41,876 nt of DNA from Bacteroidales bacterium. GTDB lineage: Bacteria; Bacteroidota; Bacteroidia; Bacteroidales; UBA932. The stretch covers positions 1 through 41,876 of the forward strand of contig JAFUVY010000002.1 in NCBI GenBank assembly GCA_017477335.1, written 5' to 3'. The notes beneath the pieces were generated by a model. It made no database searches, had not been told where the DNA came from, and was given only the letters and a program-made list of their open reading frames with translations. Below are positions 1-8,677 of this stretch, piece by piece. Both the position numbers and the translations under genes were made by a program. Within the stretch, counting starts at the first letter, position 1; each line of letters opens with the position of its first letter.

Positions 1-144
1 AAAATTGACACTTTTTTCAGGCTTTTTAATGCCTGCCTTCCGTCGTCCCTCAGGGACAGCTTACGGCAGATGTGATTATACGTAAAGTATTGAATATTAA
101 ATGTTAAACAAAAATATTGTTAATTTTTAACGAAGTATTGTAAA
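1..144. other. Upstream spacer with hairpin, before the phosphatase gene
   Basis: No gene is visible here. Positions about 31-67 form an interrupted hairpin: CTGCC pairs with GGCAG, CCGT with ACGG, and GTCCCT with AGGGAC around the tip. The AT-rich part (about 90-144) has no exact TAnnTTTG on the plus strand; the nearest is TAATTTTT close to the start codon. On the minus strand there is a TATTTTTG that could drive a gene to the left of the window. No clear promoter for the phosphatase can be named. Confidence 0.4.
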
Positions 145-1446
145 ATGAAGAGACTGAGAATTTATGCTCTGACGGGGCTTGTCCTGGTGGCATTCGGCTG
201 TCAGAAGGAGAACATCCCGGAACCGGGGAAACAGGAAGAAAAGAAGGAGTGGATAGAAAGATCGGAAGATTTCCAGAAAACCTATACCCTTGACCAGATG
301 GTGGTTCTGAGCCGCCACAACATACGCTCCCCGCTTGTAAGCAAAACGTCCGTACTCACAAGACTCACCAACAACGACTACAGTTGGTACCCCTGGACGG
401 GCACGCCCAGCCATCTTACGGCAAAGGGCGAGAGGCTGGAGTCCAAGATGGGCGCTTTCTTCCGCGAGTGGCTGGAAAGGAACGGCTTCATCGACCGTTA
501 CACCGCCGACAAATCCTCCTTCCGCATATACGCAAACGCAAAGCAGCGCTGCCAGGTGACGGCAAGGAAATTTACGGACGCACTCCTGCCCGGAGAGAAC
601 GCCGAGGTGGAGATGAAAGTAGCCTTCGACACCATGGACCCCGTATTTACCCCGCAGACAACCAAGATTACCGATGGCTTTGTAAGCACTGCAACAAGTC
701 AGATCAACACTCTGTTCGGGGACCTCAACGAAGCTATGAAAGATGAGTTTGCCCTTATGGAAAGGGTAATAGACATCACAAACGCTCCGGCCTACCCGGA
801 CACCACGTCCTTTGGAAGCATTCCCTCGTCCGTGAGCTTCTCCATGAACGCAGAGCCTTCAATGAAGGGCGGCCTCAAAATGGCCTGCACGGTATCCGAC
901 GCCCTTTCCCTGCAATACTACGAGGAACCGGACCAAAAGAAAGCCGCCTTTGGGCACGAGATAAGTTTTGACGACTGGGTGAGCATCTCCTCTGTAAAAG
1001 AGTGGTACGGAGACGTTCTTTTCACCGCTCCTGCCGTGGCAGTGAACGTTGCCCACCCTTTACTGGAGGAAATCCTCTCGGAGATGCTCTCCGGCCGTAG
1101 TTTCACCTTCCTTTGCGGACACGATTCCAACATTGGCAGCGTGCTGGCCGCATTGGATACCGACCTTCCGGACCTTCCCGGTTCCATAGAAAAGCGTACC
1201 CCCATCGGCGGAAAACTCATATTCGAGACCTTTACCGGGGCCGATGGCAAAAAGTACGCAGACCTTCTTCTGGTTTATGCTTCCGCCGCTCAGTTGCGGG
1301 CCGAATCCACCCTCAGCTACAGCAATCCTCCCATGTGCGTAAAGATAGGAGTGAATGGCCTTACCAGGAACAGCGACGGCCTTTACCTCCTGTCAGACAT
1401 TGCCGGGAGGCTGGAGGAGGCCATATCGGCATACGACACACTGTAA
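145..1446 (+). CDS. Histidine-type (acid) phosphatase lipoprotein
   Basis: Probable phosphomonoesterase of the histidine acid phosphatase clade 2 (phytase / inositol-polyphosphate phosphatase-like). Seen: an N-terminal lipoprotein signal ending at Cys19, then Q-K-E, which resembles Bacteroidota surface-export residues; the catalytic block S-R-H-N-I-R-S-P near residue 57, matching the family RHGxRxP except that Gly is Asn; and a C-terminal H-D-S-N block near residue 328 matching the proton-donor HD motif. The 433-residue length fits the family. It is the first gene of a likely operon, 12 nt before a secreted unknown and then a C69 dipeptidase. The substrate cannot be told from sequence; phosphate scavenging at the cell surface is inferred. 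The family call is firm; phytase activity specifically is not. Confidence 0.85.
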   Translation: MKRLRIYALTGLVLVAFGCQKENIPEPGKQEEKKEWIERSEDFQKTYTLDQMVVLSRHNIRSPLVSKTSVLTRLTNNDYSWYPWTGTPSHLTAKGERLESKMGAFFREWLERNGFIDRYTADKSSFRIYANAKQRCQVTARKFTDALLPGENAEVEMKVAFDTMDPVFTPQTTKITDGFVSTATSQINTLFGDLNEAMKDEFALMERVIDITNAPAYPDTTSFGSIPSSVSFSMNAEPSMKGGLKMACTVSDALSLQYYEEPDQKKAAFGHEISFDDWVSISSVKEWYGDVLFTAPAVAVNVAHPLLEEILSEMLSGRSFTFLCGHDSNIGSVLAALDTDLPDLPGSIEKRTPIGGKLIFETFTGADGKKYADLLLVYASAAQLRAESTLSYSNPPMCVKIGVNGLTRNSDGLYLLSDIAGRLEEAISAYDTL

Positions 1447-1458
1447 AACCATAGTATT

Positions 1459-2004
1459 ATGAAAAAAAGAATCCTTTCCGCCATCTGCTGCATTGCAGCA
1501 ATGCTGCTGGGCACAGGCCTTCTTAAGGCACAAAAGCCCGCCCTGCAGGCACGAGCCACAATTGCATCCGTAGAGGACGAAACTTCCCAATACGAGGTTT
1601 TCCCCCTTATCATGCCCGACGGCAGCAAGCAGTACTACCTGAGCCTTGGCAACGTGTTCGTAGGAGACCACAAAATTGGTGTGGATGTGCCTGTGGCAGA
1701 GCTGTTTGTATATCTTGGCGCCAATCTGAACGAAACTCTCTCCACCATGGAGGAAATCAAGACCTGGTTCCAAGAGCCCGTGGACACGGAGCACCATGTG
1801 GGCGGGCGTCTTGCAATAGCCCAGCCGGACGGCACCCTGGAAGAGATTGAAGTTGAAACTTCCAAGGGCCTGTTTGGCGGCAAGTATCTGGAATTTGGCG
1901 TGGAGAGGAGCGGAGCGGACCTTTACGCCAACATCGGCAAGGCCAATTTCAGCTCCCTTGTGAGCGGGGTAAAATTCTACCGTAAATTACATCCTAAAGA
2001 ATAA
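1459..2004 (+). CDS. Secreted protein of unknown function
   Basis: A 181-residue protein with a clear signal peptide (K-K-R start, hydrophobic core, likely cleavage after L-K-A near residue 24). I do not recognise a domain. The mature part is mixed polar with alternating beta-type stretches and no further membrane segment or lipobox. It sits 12 nt after the phosphatase and only 3 nt before the C69 dipeptidase, so the three are probably co-transcribed. The predicted location is the periplasm or outside the cell. Codon use matches its neighbours. Function is left open. Confidence 0.75.
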   Translation: MKKRILSAICCIAAMLLGTGLLKAQKPALQARATIASVEDETSQYEVFPLIMPDGSKQYYLSLGNVFVGDHKIGVDVPVAELFVYLGANLNETLSTMEEIKTWFQEPVDTEHHVGGRLAIAQPDGTLEEIEVETSKGLFGGKYLEFGVERSGADLYANIGKANFSSLVSGVKFYRKLHPKE

Positions 2005-2007
2005 GCT

Positions 2008-3387
2008 ATGTGCACTACCGTTATGGTCGGAGCCGGCGCCATGGCCGATGGGTCCATGATCTATGCCAGGTCCGACGATTCCAAGTCCCACCGTGCCACA
2101 AGGCTGGTGCATTATCCGGCCGGAAAGGGCCCGGAGGAGTTCGTAGCCCTGGACAGTAAGTTCCGCTGCCCCCTTCCCGCAGAGAGGCTTGGCTTCAGCG
2201 CCCTGGAAAGGGAAGACCTTCCCTACCACTGGGGCGAGGCCGGATTCAATGATGAAGGTGTGGGAATGAGTGCCACGGAGACCATTTTCTCCAAAAAGGA
2301 AGTGCTGGATCTGGATCCTTACGTGGAAGGCGGCCTTGCAGAAAACTGCGTATTCCATATAATACTCCCCTACGTACACTCCGCCCGCGAGGGAGTCCTC
2401 CGGCTTGGGAAACTCATAGAGGTGTACGGCAGCGCCGAGGGCTTTGGCATAGCCTTCATGGACAGCAAGGAGACCTGGTACCTGGAAAACGCCGGCGGCC
2501 ACCGCTATCTTGCCAAGAAGATGCCCCGTGACCTCTACTTTGTTTCCGGCAACCAGAGCCGCTACAGGGACTATGACCCGGCAGAGGACATTGCCTCCGC
2601 AGATCTTGTAAGCTGGGCCTCGGAGCACAAACTCTTTAAGGGGACCTTTGACTTTCACGAGGCGTATTCCCTTGAAAGTCAGAATGACAAGACCTACAAT
2701 TACCCCCGCGTATGGTACCTCCAGAAGATGTTCACACCTTCCGTAGAAACGGATGTCCGCGTGAACAAGTTCCCAGTGTACCAAAAGCCTGACAGGCCGC
2801 TGGAAATTGCAGATATCAAACAGGTCTTCCGCTCCCATTACGACGGCACGGAGCATGACCCCTATCTTCATTCCAACCCCAGGGAGCCTTACAGGCCCGT
2901 CTCCATCTTCCGCACCATCAACACTCATATCCTGCAGGTAAGGCCTGACCTTCCCAAGGAAATCGGCTGTCTGGATTACATGGCGGAAGGAATGGCGGAC
3001 CTTAGCTTATACCTTCCTTTGTATCAGGGGGTTACCTCCTATCCCAAAGCCTACGGAGTTGGGACGGTGAGGAGCCAGAAATCGTCGGCCTACTGGCTGT
3101 TCAGGAAGGTGTCCGGACTGGCCATGATGGACTACAACAGCTACGCTCCCATAGTTAAGGCTCGCTATGCGGCCTTTGAGGAAGAAATGGCCGCGAGCCA
3201 GAAGGAGATGGAAAAGGAATTCCTGGAACTGTATCCCAAGTCAAGGGAAAAAGCAGTGAAAATGCTTCAGGAGTGGTCCGACAAATGGCTTTCCATGGCA
3301 CTCCGGGTTGCCTCCATGCTTGAAGAGAAGGTCTTTACCCTTCTGACCCGCAACACGGAGGAAGAATATCGCTTCCACGGGGCCTAA
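2008..3387 (+). CDS. C69 family dipeptidase, cytoplasmic form
   Basis: Peptidase family C69 (PepD-like), an Ntn-hydrolase that cleaves dipeptides using an N-terminal cysteine. The protein begins M-C-T-T-V, so removal of Met by methionine aminopeptidase would expose the nucleophile Cys2; the following G-A-x-A-M-A-D-G-S block is the typical start of the fold. There is no signal peptide, so it should act in the cytoplasm, unlike the second C69 protein at 30120. At 459 residues it is of usual size. It follows the secreted unknown by 3 nt. Its stop overlaps the convergent FecCD gene by 4 nt. The family assignment is strong; substrate preference is unknown. Confidence 0.9.
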   Translation: MCTTVMVGAGAMADGSMIYARSDDSKSHRATRLVHYPAGKGPEEFVALDSKFRCPLPAERLGFSALEREDLPYHWGEAGFNDEGVGMSATETIFSKKEVLDLDPYVEGGLAENCVFHIILPYVHSAREGVLRLGKLIEVYGSAEGFGIAFMDSKETWYLENAGGHRYLAKKMPRDLYFVSGNQSRYRDYDPAEDIASADLVSWASEHKLFKGTFDFHEAYSLESQNDKTYNYPRVWYLQKMFTPSVETDVRVNKFPVYQKPDRPLEIADIKQVFRSHYDGTEHDPYLHSNPREPYRPVSIFRTINTHILQVRPDLPKEIGCLDYMAEGMADLSLYLPLYQGVTSYPKAYGVGTVRSQKSSAYWLFRKVSGLAMMDYNSYAPIVKARYAAFEEEMAASQKEMEKEFLELYPKSREKAVKMLQEWSDKWLSMALRVASMLEEKVFTLLTRNTEEEYRFHGA

Positions 3388-4181
3388 TTACTGCCCTTAA
3401 CGAATATGAGCGCCATCAGCGGCAATGAGAGTATTGCCATGGTGGCGCTTATTGGCAGATATATGCCAAAGTTACAGTAGCGTACCACCAGGTAGGTCAC
3501 CAGCAGAAGGCCCACGCCCATGGCGCTGCCAATAGCGTAGTGGCTGCGGATATCCGTCTTTTTGCAGATAAGGCGGCTCAGGTTGGGAACACCCAGGGAT
3601 ATGAAGCCGATGGGACCGCAGATGCTCACGGCACTGGTCACAAGGCACATTATGGCAAGAAGCAGGAGGGCCTTGGTGAGGTTGGACAGCTCCGTCTCTC
3701 CCTTGAAATGCCGCGTAAGGCTGCGGGCCGATACAAGCGCCGCCGCTATCCCCACCCCGAACAGTACCAGGGAAAAGGCTATGTCCCAACCCGTCACCCC
3801 TTCCAGATTGAAGTTTGCAGCGCCCCAGAGGTAGTACTTTTTGAGGAGTTCCCCGCTGGGAGCGTTTGTCACCACAATTGTTCCCAGGGAGCCGATGAAG
3901 GTCCCGAACAGAATACCAAAAGTGATGAGCTGCTGCGTGTTCACCTTTAGGGTTACGAAAAAACAGACGAGGGTGCAGATGAGGGTGCAGACAAAACTGC
4001 CTACCGTAAGGCTGCACCAGCCGCTCATCGTTGCCGCGGCCGCACCCAGGCAGGCTGCACTTCCCAGGCCCAGGCTGTAAACATCGCCCAGCTGATTCCT
4101 CCAGAGATACTGCATCTGGATACCGCCCACTGGAAGGGCAATCCCGCTGAGAATCACATATAAAATACTAAGTACTGTCAT
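3384..4181 (-). CDS. FecCD-type iron/cobalamin ABC permease, short N-terminus, orphan
   Basis: Membrane permease of the FecCD/BtuC family, which imports siderophore-iron, haem or B12 with a binding protein and an ATPase. Seen: the early family block around G-G-I-Q-M-Q and R-N-Q-L-G-D, and near the C-terminus G-P-I-G-F-I-S-L-G-V-P-N, matching the usual GPIGFVGLVVPH; several membrane spans lie between. It is only 265 residues against about 330 normally and lacks the first membrane helix and the segment before it. A -7 box 7 nt before the ATG supports this as the true start. Neither a binding protein nor an ATPase gene is adjacent. It may be a functional short form or a decaying remnant; partners elsewhere cannot be excluded. 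Confidence 0.75.
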   Translation of the reverse strand: MTVLSILYVILSGIALPVGGIQMQYLWRNQLGDVYSLGLGSAACLGAAAATMSGWCSLTVGSFVCTLICTLVCFFVTLKVNTQQLITFGILFGTFIGSLGTIVVTNAPSGELLKKYYLWGAANFNLEGVTGWDIAFSLVLFGVGIAAALVSARSLTRHFKGETELSNLTKALLLLAIMCLVTSAVSICGPIGFISLGVPNLSRLICKKTDIRSHYAIGSAMGVGLLLVTYLVVRYCNFGIYLPISATMAILSLPLMALIFVKGSN

Positions 4182-4188
4182 TTGGCCG

Positions 4189-4196
4189 CAAAATTA
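4189..4196 (-). promoter_or_regulatory. -7 box of the FecCD gene
   Basis: On the minus strand TAATTTTG followed by CGG, matching the Bacteroidota TAnnTTTG -7 element. Only 7 nt separate it from the ATG at 4181, so the transcript would be leaderless or nearly so. No good TTG -33 element is seen at the ideal spacing. Confidence 0.5.
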
Positions 4197-4248
4197 GTGT
4201 TTTTGTCGGGATTTTTGCTAACTTCGTGGACTAATGATAACACGGACT

Positions 4249-5325
4249 ATGAAAAAACTAATCGTTGCAATTGCATGCCTTATCGCCGGCGTATCGGCAT
4301 TCGGCCAGGAAAGACAGTGGACAGAGGCGTCTGACCTTACCCTTATCGGCAAACTTTTCCCCGACACACCCAATCCGTACCACAGGATAGACACTGTAAA
4401 ATACAAGGGCTTTACCCCGGCGGAAAACCTTCAGGTAAGGCAATCTTCCGGCCTTGCAGTATGCTTTGTAACGGATTCTCCCTATATTTATGTAAAGACG
4501 GACTACGCCACTCCCAACAACAGCGTAAACATTACCGCAATATCCTCCCGTGGCTACGACCTGTACATCAAAAAGGATGGCCAGTGGCTATGGGCCGGTG
4601 CCGGAGCTCCTGCATGGAACAAGCTGGACCGGGAAGTGAAGATTGTCCTGAACATGGAGGAAAAGGAGCACGAGTGCCTCATGTACCTGCCCACCTTCAG
4701 CGAGGAAAATTCCATCCTCATCGGCACCAAGCCCGGCAGTAAAATTGCACCTGCCGACGCCCCCTTCCGTCACAAAGTGGGTCTGTTCGGCTCCTCCTAC
4801 ATGCACGGAGCCAGCACCTCAAGAGGCGGCATGGCCGTTCCCGCACAGCTCACCCGAATGACCGGAATCCAGATCCTGAGCGTGGCCTGCAGCGGCAACA
4901 GCAAGCTTCAGCCCTACTATGCCGATGCCCTCCGGGATGCCGACGTGGAAGCTTACATCTTTGACAGCTTCTCCAACCCGGACGCAGCCATGATCAACGA
5001 AAGGCTCTTCCCCTTCATTGAGAAAATCCGGGCGAAAAAACCCGATACTCCCATTATCTTCATAAGCAGCATCTACAGGGAAAAAAGCAACTTTGACACA
5101 GTTTCCCGCAGTACGGAAGAGGCAAAAGCCCACATGGCGGACAGCCTCATGAAGATTGCCGTCAAAAAGTACAACGACGTGTACTGGGTAAAGTCCGACG
5201 CTTCAACTCCCGGACACAACCACCAGGTGGACGGCACACACCCCGACGACTACAGCTACGAGGTCTGGGCCAAGTCCATCCGTAAACCCATAGTCCGCAT
5301 CCTCCGCAAATACGGCATCAAATGA
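4249..5325 (+). CDS. Secreted SGNH/GDSL-family hydrolase
   Basis: Probable esterase or lipase-like hydrolase of the SGNH superfamily, exported. The start at 4249 gives a clean signal peptide (M-K-K-L, cleavage after S-A-F-G); an upstream in-frame ATG at 4234 would add five residues. An N-terminal beta-rich domain (about residues 20-175) precedes the catalytic domain. Seen: G-S-S-Y-M-H-G-A as block I (Ser in the GDS-like position), S-G-N in the glycine/asparagine block, and D-G-T-H-P-D-D as the C-terminal Asp-x-x-His block. It opens a five-gene operon and overlaps the next gene by 4 nt. Such enzymes often remove acyl groups from glycans; that substrate is an inference. Confidence 0.8.
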   Translation: MKKLIVAIACLIAGVSAFGQERQWTEASDLTLIGKLFPDTPNPYHRIDTVKYKGFTPAENLQVRQSSGLAVCFVTDSPYIYVKTDYATPNNSVNITAISSRGYDLYIKKDGQWLWAGAGAPAWNKLDREVKIVLNMEEKEHECLMYLPTFSEENSILIGTKPGSKIAPADAPFRHKVGLFGSSYMHGASTSRGGMAVPAQLTRMTGIQILSVACSGNSKLQPYYADALRDADVEAYIFDSFSNPDAAMINERLFPFIEKIRAKKPDTPIIFISSIYREKSNFDTVSRSTEEAKAHMADSLMKIAVKKYNDVYWVKSDASTPGHNHQVDGTHPDDYSYEVWAKSIRKPIVRILRKYGIK

Positions 5326-6554
5326 GATTGGAGAGGGGGACCTTCGGCGGCAGGTTTGCCATGGTCATGGCCATGGCGGGCTCTGCGGTAGGGCTGGGAA
5401 ACATCTGGCGTTTCCCTTACATGGTTGGAGAAAACGGCGGAGCGGCATTCATTCTCGTTTATGTCGTCTGCTGCCTTCTGGTCTCCCTGCCGATATTTTT
5501 CTGCGAAGCAATAATCGGAAAATCCCAAAGGGCCAACACTTGTTATCTGTCCATAGTCTCGTCCTTCATCATCCTGTCTTTCTACAGCGTCGTGGGCGGC
5601 TGGAGCGTGGATTACCTCCTGCGCTCGCTAAGCGGCGGGTTCCAGGGGCAGAGCATGGAGCAGGCCCGGGAAATGTTTGCGGGCATCAGCGCCTCCATGG
5701 TGGAGAACATCAGCTGCATGCTGGTTTTCCTGGGGCTTACGGCCCTCATAGTGGTGGCCGGAGTGGAAAAGGGAATCGGCCTTTTCTCCAAGGTATCCAT
5801 CCCGGTACTTTTTATAATGATGCTTCTTCTGGCCTTTAACTCCTCAAGCCTGGAAGGGGCTAAAAAAGGCATTGAGTACCTTATAAAACCGGATTTTTCT
5901 TCCCTCTCCGGGAAGGCCGTTGCCGCCGCGCTGGGGCAGTCTTTCTTCAGCCTCTCCCTTGGCGTTGGCAGCATCCTTACTTACGCCTCCTATATGAAGG
6001 AAGAGGAATCGGTGACGTTCGCCGGTGGATGGACCGTGTTTTTTGACACCGTATTTGCCATTGTCTCCGGCTTTGCCATAATGCCTGCGGTATTTGCCGC
6101 GGGGATTGAACCCGGAGCCGGTCCGTCGCTGGTTTTTGAAACTCTTCCCGTCATTTTCTCCGGGATGGGCTGGATAGTACCCATAGTATTCTTCCTTGTC
6201 ATCCTCATTGCCGCCCTCAGCTCCTCCATCTCCCTTCTGGAGGTTGTGGTGTCCTTCCTTGTGGACGAAAAGCATCTTTCCAGGGGACGGGCCGTGATGG
6301 ATGTTTTCCTGTTGGCTGCCATCCTTGGCGGCGCCTGTGCCGTTTTCCCCAGGCTTTTCGGGATCTGCGATTTCGTGACCTCCAACGTCCTTATGATGCT
6401 CGGCGCCCTTGCCTTCTGCCTTGCGGTAGGATGGAAGATGCCCCGCGAAGAGGTACTTTCCTATATACGCTCTCCCTTCCTATATAAGATTATCCGCTAC
6501 GCCATTCCAGTGATGATAATTATAATAGCGCTCATACCTTTTTTTGACTGTTAA
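5322..6554 (+). CDS. Sodium-dependent transporter, NSS (SNF) family
   Basis: Sodium-coupled symporter of the neurotransmitter:sodium symporter family with the LeuT fold, usually importing amino acids or related amines. Seen: A-G-S-A-V-G-L-G-N-I-W-R-F-P-Y near residue 20, the helix-1 sodium and substrate site; F-Y-S-V-V-G-G-W in helix 3; and S-L-S-L-G-V-G-S near residue 210, the unwound helix-6 site. About eleven to twelve membrane spans. At 410 residues it is shorter than the common 440-500, mainly through a compact loop between helices 2 and 3. Its ATG overlaps the stop of the SGNH gene (ATGA), which suggests translational coupling. Substrate unknown. Confidence 0.9.
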   Translation: MRLERGTFGGRFAMVMAMAGSAVGLGNIWRFPYMVGENGGAAFILVYVVCCLLVSLPIFFCEAIIGKSQRANTCYLSIVSSFIILSFYSVVGGWSVDYLLRSLSGGFQGQSMEQAREMFAGISASMVENISCMLVFLGLTALIVVAGVEKGIGLFSKVSIPVLFIMMLLLAFNSSSLEGAKKGIEYLIKPDFSSLSGKAVAAALGQSFFSLSLGVGSILTYASYMKEEESVTFAGGWTVFFDTVFAIVSGFAIMPAVFAAGIEPGAGPSLVFETLPVIFSGMGWIVPIVFFLVILIAALSSSISLLEVVVSFLVDEKHLSRGRAVMDVFLLAAILGGACAVFPRLFGICDFVTSNVLMMLGALAFCLAVGWKMPREEVLSYIRSPFLYKIIRYAIPVMIIIIALIPFFDC

Positions 6555-6566
6555 AACTCTCCTCTC

Positions 6567-7940
6567 ATGACTTTTTCCATGATTATCCAGCTCCTGATAG
6601 TCCTTCTGGCCCTCTATGTGGGTTCCAGATACGGCTCGCTGGCTCTAGGCGCCATCAGCGGCATCGGCCTTGCCATACTTGTATTTGGCTTTGGCCTCAA
6701 GCCCGGCACTCCTCCCACCGACGTCATCTACATCATCATAGCCGCCGTCACCTGTGCCGGAAGCCTGCAGGCATCCGGAGGCATGGACTGGATGATACAG
6801 GTTGCGGAAAGGATGCTCAGGCGTCATCCGGACCACATCACCTTCCTGGGCCCCATGGTGACCTTCTTCCTCACCGTCCTGGTAGGCACCGGCCACGTGG
6901 TATATACCATCATGCCCATTATCTGCGACATCGCCCTCAAAAAGGGAATTCGTCCGGAACGTCCCTGCGGAGTTGCCTCTGTGGCGTCCCAGGTGGGCAT
7001 CACCTGCTCCCCTATCGCCGCGGCAGTGGTGGCATTTGTGACCATCTCCAATGCCAACGGCTACATGGTGAGCATCCCTCAGGTTCTGATGGTGACCATT
7101 CCAGCCTGCTTCATCGGCCTGATGTGCGCGGCTGCCGCTTCCTACAAAAGGGGCAAGGACCTGGACAAGGACCCGGATTTCCTCATGAGAAAGGCAGACC
7201 CCGAGCAGTATGCCTACATGTACGGCAGCACCGCCACTACTCTTGACAAGGCCATTACCAAAGAAGCCAAGGCCTCCGTATTCATTTTCCTGGGAGCCCT
7301 GCTGGTGATTGTGGCGTTTGCATTTACCCAGATGATAAAGGTGGACGGGGAGACTCTTGCCAAGGTCATCAACCTCCCCAAGATGAATATCTGCATCCAG
7401 ATAATCATGCTCATGGCAGCCGCGTGCAATATAATGTTCTGCAAGGCTTCGCCAAAAAAGGCGGTGGCCGGTGCGGTGTGGCAATCCGGCATGGTGGCCG
7501 TTGTTGCCATATACGGCATTGCATGGCTGGCCGATACTTATTTTGGCAACTACATGGATCAGATGAAGGAGATGCTCTCCGGCCTTGTGTCCAATTACCC
7601 CTGGAGCATAGCTTTCGTGTTCTTCCTGGTGAGCGTGCTCATCAACTCCCAGGGGGCCGTGGTGGTGGCCATGCTGCCCCTGGCCTACGAACTGGGGATC
7701 GCCGGCCCCGTGCTCCTTGGCGTCCTGCCCAGCGTTTACGGTTATTTCTTCATCCCCAACTATCCTTCCGACATTGCAACCGTGAACTTTGACAGAAGCG
7801 GTACCACAGTCATAGGGAAATATCTCCTCAACCACAGTTTCATGATGCCGGGACTCGTGAGCGTGATAGTGTCCACCGTAATAGGTTACCTTATCACCAA
7901 CGTCGTATTCCCCGGTTATTTTGCAAGTTTTATCCAGTAG
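6567..7940 (+). CDS. Anaerobic C4-dicarboxylate transporter, Dcu family
   Basis: Inner-membrane carrier of the DcuA/DcuB family, exchanging or importing fumarate, malate, aspartate and succinate under anaerobic conditions. Seen: 457 residues with about ten to twelve membrane spans, an early G-S-R-Y-G-S-L-A-L-G stretch, the conserved L-V-G-T-G-H-V-V-Y-T-I-M-P block near residue 110, and S-Q-V-G-I-T-C-S-P-I-A-A-A near residue 150, all typical of the family. It lies 12 nt after the NSS transporter in the same operon. A succinate-producing fermenter, as most Bacteroidales are, would use it for succinate efflux or aspartate uptake. DcuA and DcuB cannot be separated by eye, so no symbol is given. 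Confidence 0.92.
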   Translation: MTFSMIIQLLIVLLALYVGSRYGSLALGAISGIGLAILVFGFGLKPGTPPTDVIYIIIAAVTCAGSLQASGGMDWMIQVAERMLRRHPDHITFLGPMVTFFLTVLVGTGHVVYTIMPIICDIALKKGIRPERPCGVASVASQVGITCSPIAAAVVAFVTISNANGYMVSIPQVLMVTIPACFIGLMCAAAASYKRGKDLDKDPDFLMRKADPEQYAYMYGSTATTLDKAITKEAKASVFIFLGALLVIVAFAFTQMIKVDGETLAKVINLPKMNICIQIIMLMAAACNIMFCKASPKKAVAGAVWQSGMVAVVAIYGIAWLADTYFGNYMDQMKEMLSGLVSNYPWSIAFVFFLVSVLINSQGAVVVAMLPLAYELGIAGPVLLGVLPSVYGYFFIPNYPSDIATVNFDRSGTTVIGKYLLNHSFMMPGLVSVIVSTVIGYLITNVVFPGYFASFIQ

Positions 7941-7944
7941 ATCC

Positions 7945-8670
7945 ATGAGATTATCCAGACTTTTTACAGCGGCGGCGCTGCTGCTTGCAGCGGCTTCGGC
8001 CTTTGCCCAGAAGAAAATTGAACCCTATATTCCGGAAAGCGACCTTCCGGACGCCGTTTTGTGCGTCCCCGCCCCGCCGGCAGACCCAAGTTCCGAATTT
8101 GACCGCGACATCATGCGTTACATGTGGGGAAAACAGCAGCGCAAGGACCCCTCACGCCTGGGAATGGCAGTAAGGGATGCCGTATGGAACCTGGATACTA
8201 CGCTGGTAATCCTGTCGGAGCACTTTGGCCTTAAGGTCTCAAAGGAAGGGACTCCGGAAATTTACGAGGTGCTTACGCGTGGAGTCACCACCATTGAGGC
8301 AATACGCTTCAAACCCAAGGCCCACTACTTCCGCACCAGGCCTTTTGCCTATTTTGGAGAGCCGTCCATCTTCCCCCAGGACGACGAATGGCTTGCCATG
8401 GAAGGCTCTTACCCCTCCGGCCACACCATCCGTGCATGGGCCTGCGCCATGCTCATGGCCCAGATTGCCCCTCAGGCGGCAGAGGCCGTGTATGCCCGTG
8501 CCTGGGCCATGGGGGAGAGCAGGGTCATCTCCGGCTGCCACTGGCAGAGCGACGTTGACGCCAGCCGCCCGGTAGCCTCAATCGGCTTTGTTCATCTGCA
8601 AACCTCGGAGGAATTCCAGAAGCAGATGAAAAAAGCCCGGAAGGAGTACCAGCAACTTGTTTCAAAATGA
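7945..8670 (+). CDS. Class A non-specific acid phosphatase (PAP2 superfamily)
   Basis: Exported phosphatase acting on phosphomonoesters in the periplasm. All three parts of the superfamily signature are present: K-x6-R-P (K-A-H-Y-F-R-T-R-P), P-S-G-H (in S-Y-P-S-G-H-T) and S-R-x5-H-x3-D (S-R-V-I-S-G-C-H-W-Q-S-D), which supply the phosphate-binding residues and the nucleophile histidine. The start at 7945 gives a good signal peptide ending A-S-A-F-A; a TTG 24 nt upstream would put extra residues before it and is unlikely. 241 residues is the usual class A length. It lies 4 nt after the Dcu gene and 7 nt before gmhA. Confidence 0.92.
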   Translation: MRLSRLFTAAALLLAAASAFAQKKIEPYIPESDLPDAVLCVPAPPADPSSEFDRDIMRYMWGKQQRKDPSRLGMAVRDAVWNLDTTLVILSEHFGLKVSKEGTPEIYEVLTRGVTTIEAIRFKPKAHYFRTRPFAYFGEPSIFPQDDEWLAMEGSYPSGHTIRAWACAMLMAQIAPQAAEAVYARAWAMGESRVISGCHWQSDVDASRPVASIGFVHLQTSEEFQKQMKKARKEYQQLVSK

Positions 8671-8677
8671 TTGCACG

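Noticed and set aside
6..22. Similarity of ACACTTTTTT-AGGC at the window start to 13109-13122
   Set aside because: Too short and T-rich to claim a third repeat copy.
1987..2928. Long minus-strand frame opposite the first dipeptidase; similar long frames oppose 6645-7946, 18548-20062 and 30246-31895
   Set aside because: They are antisense shadows of well-identified genes and show no domains or starts of their own.
3298..3320. Possible sigma-54 promoter (TGGCAC then TTGC)
   Set aside because: The spacing is 6 instead of 5 nt and it lies inside the dipeptidase coding region.
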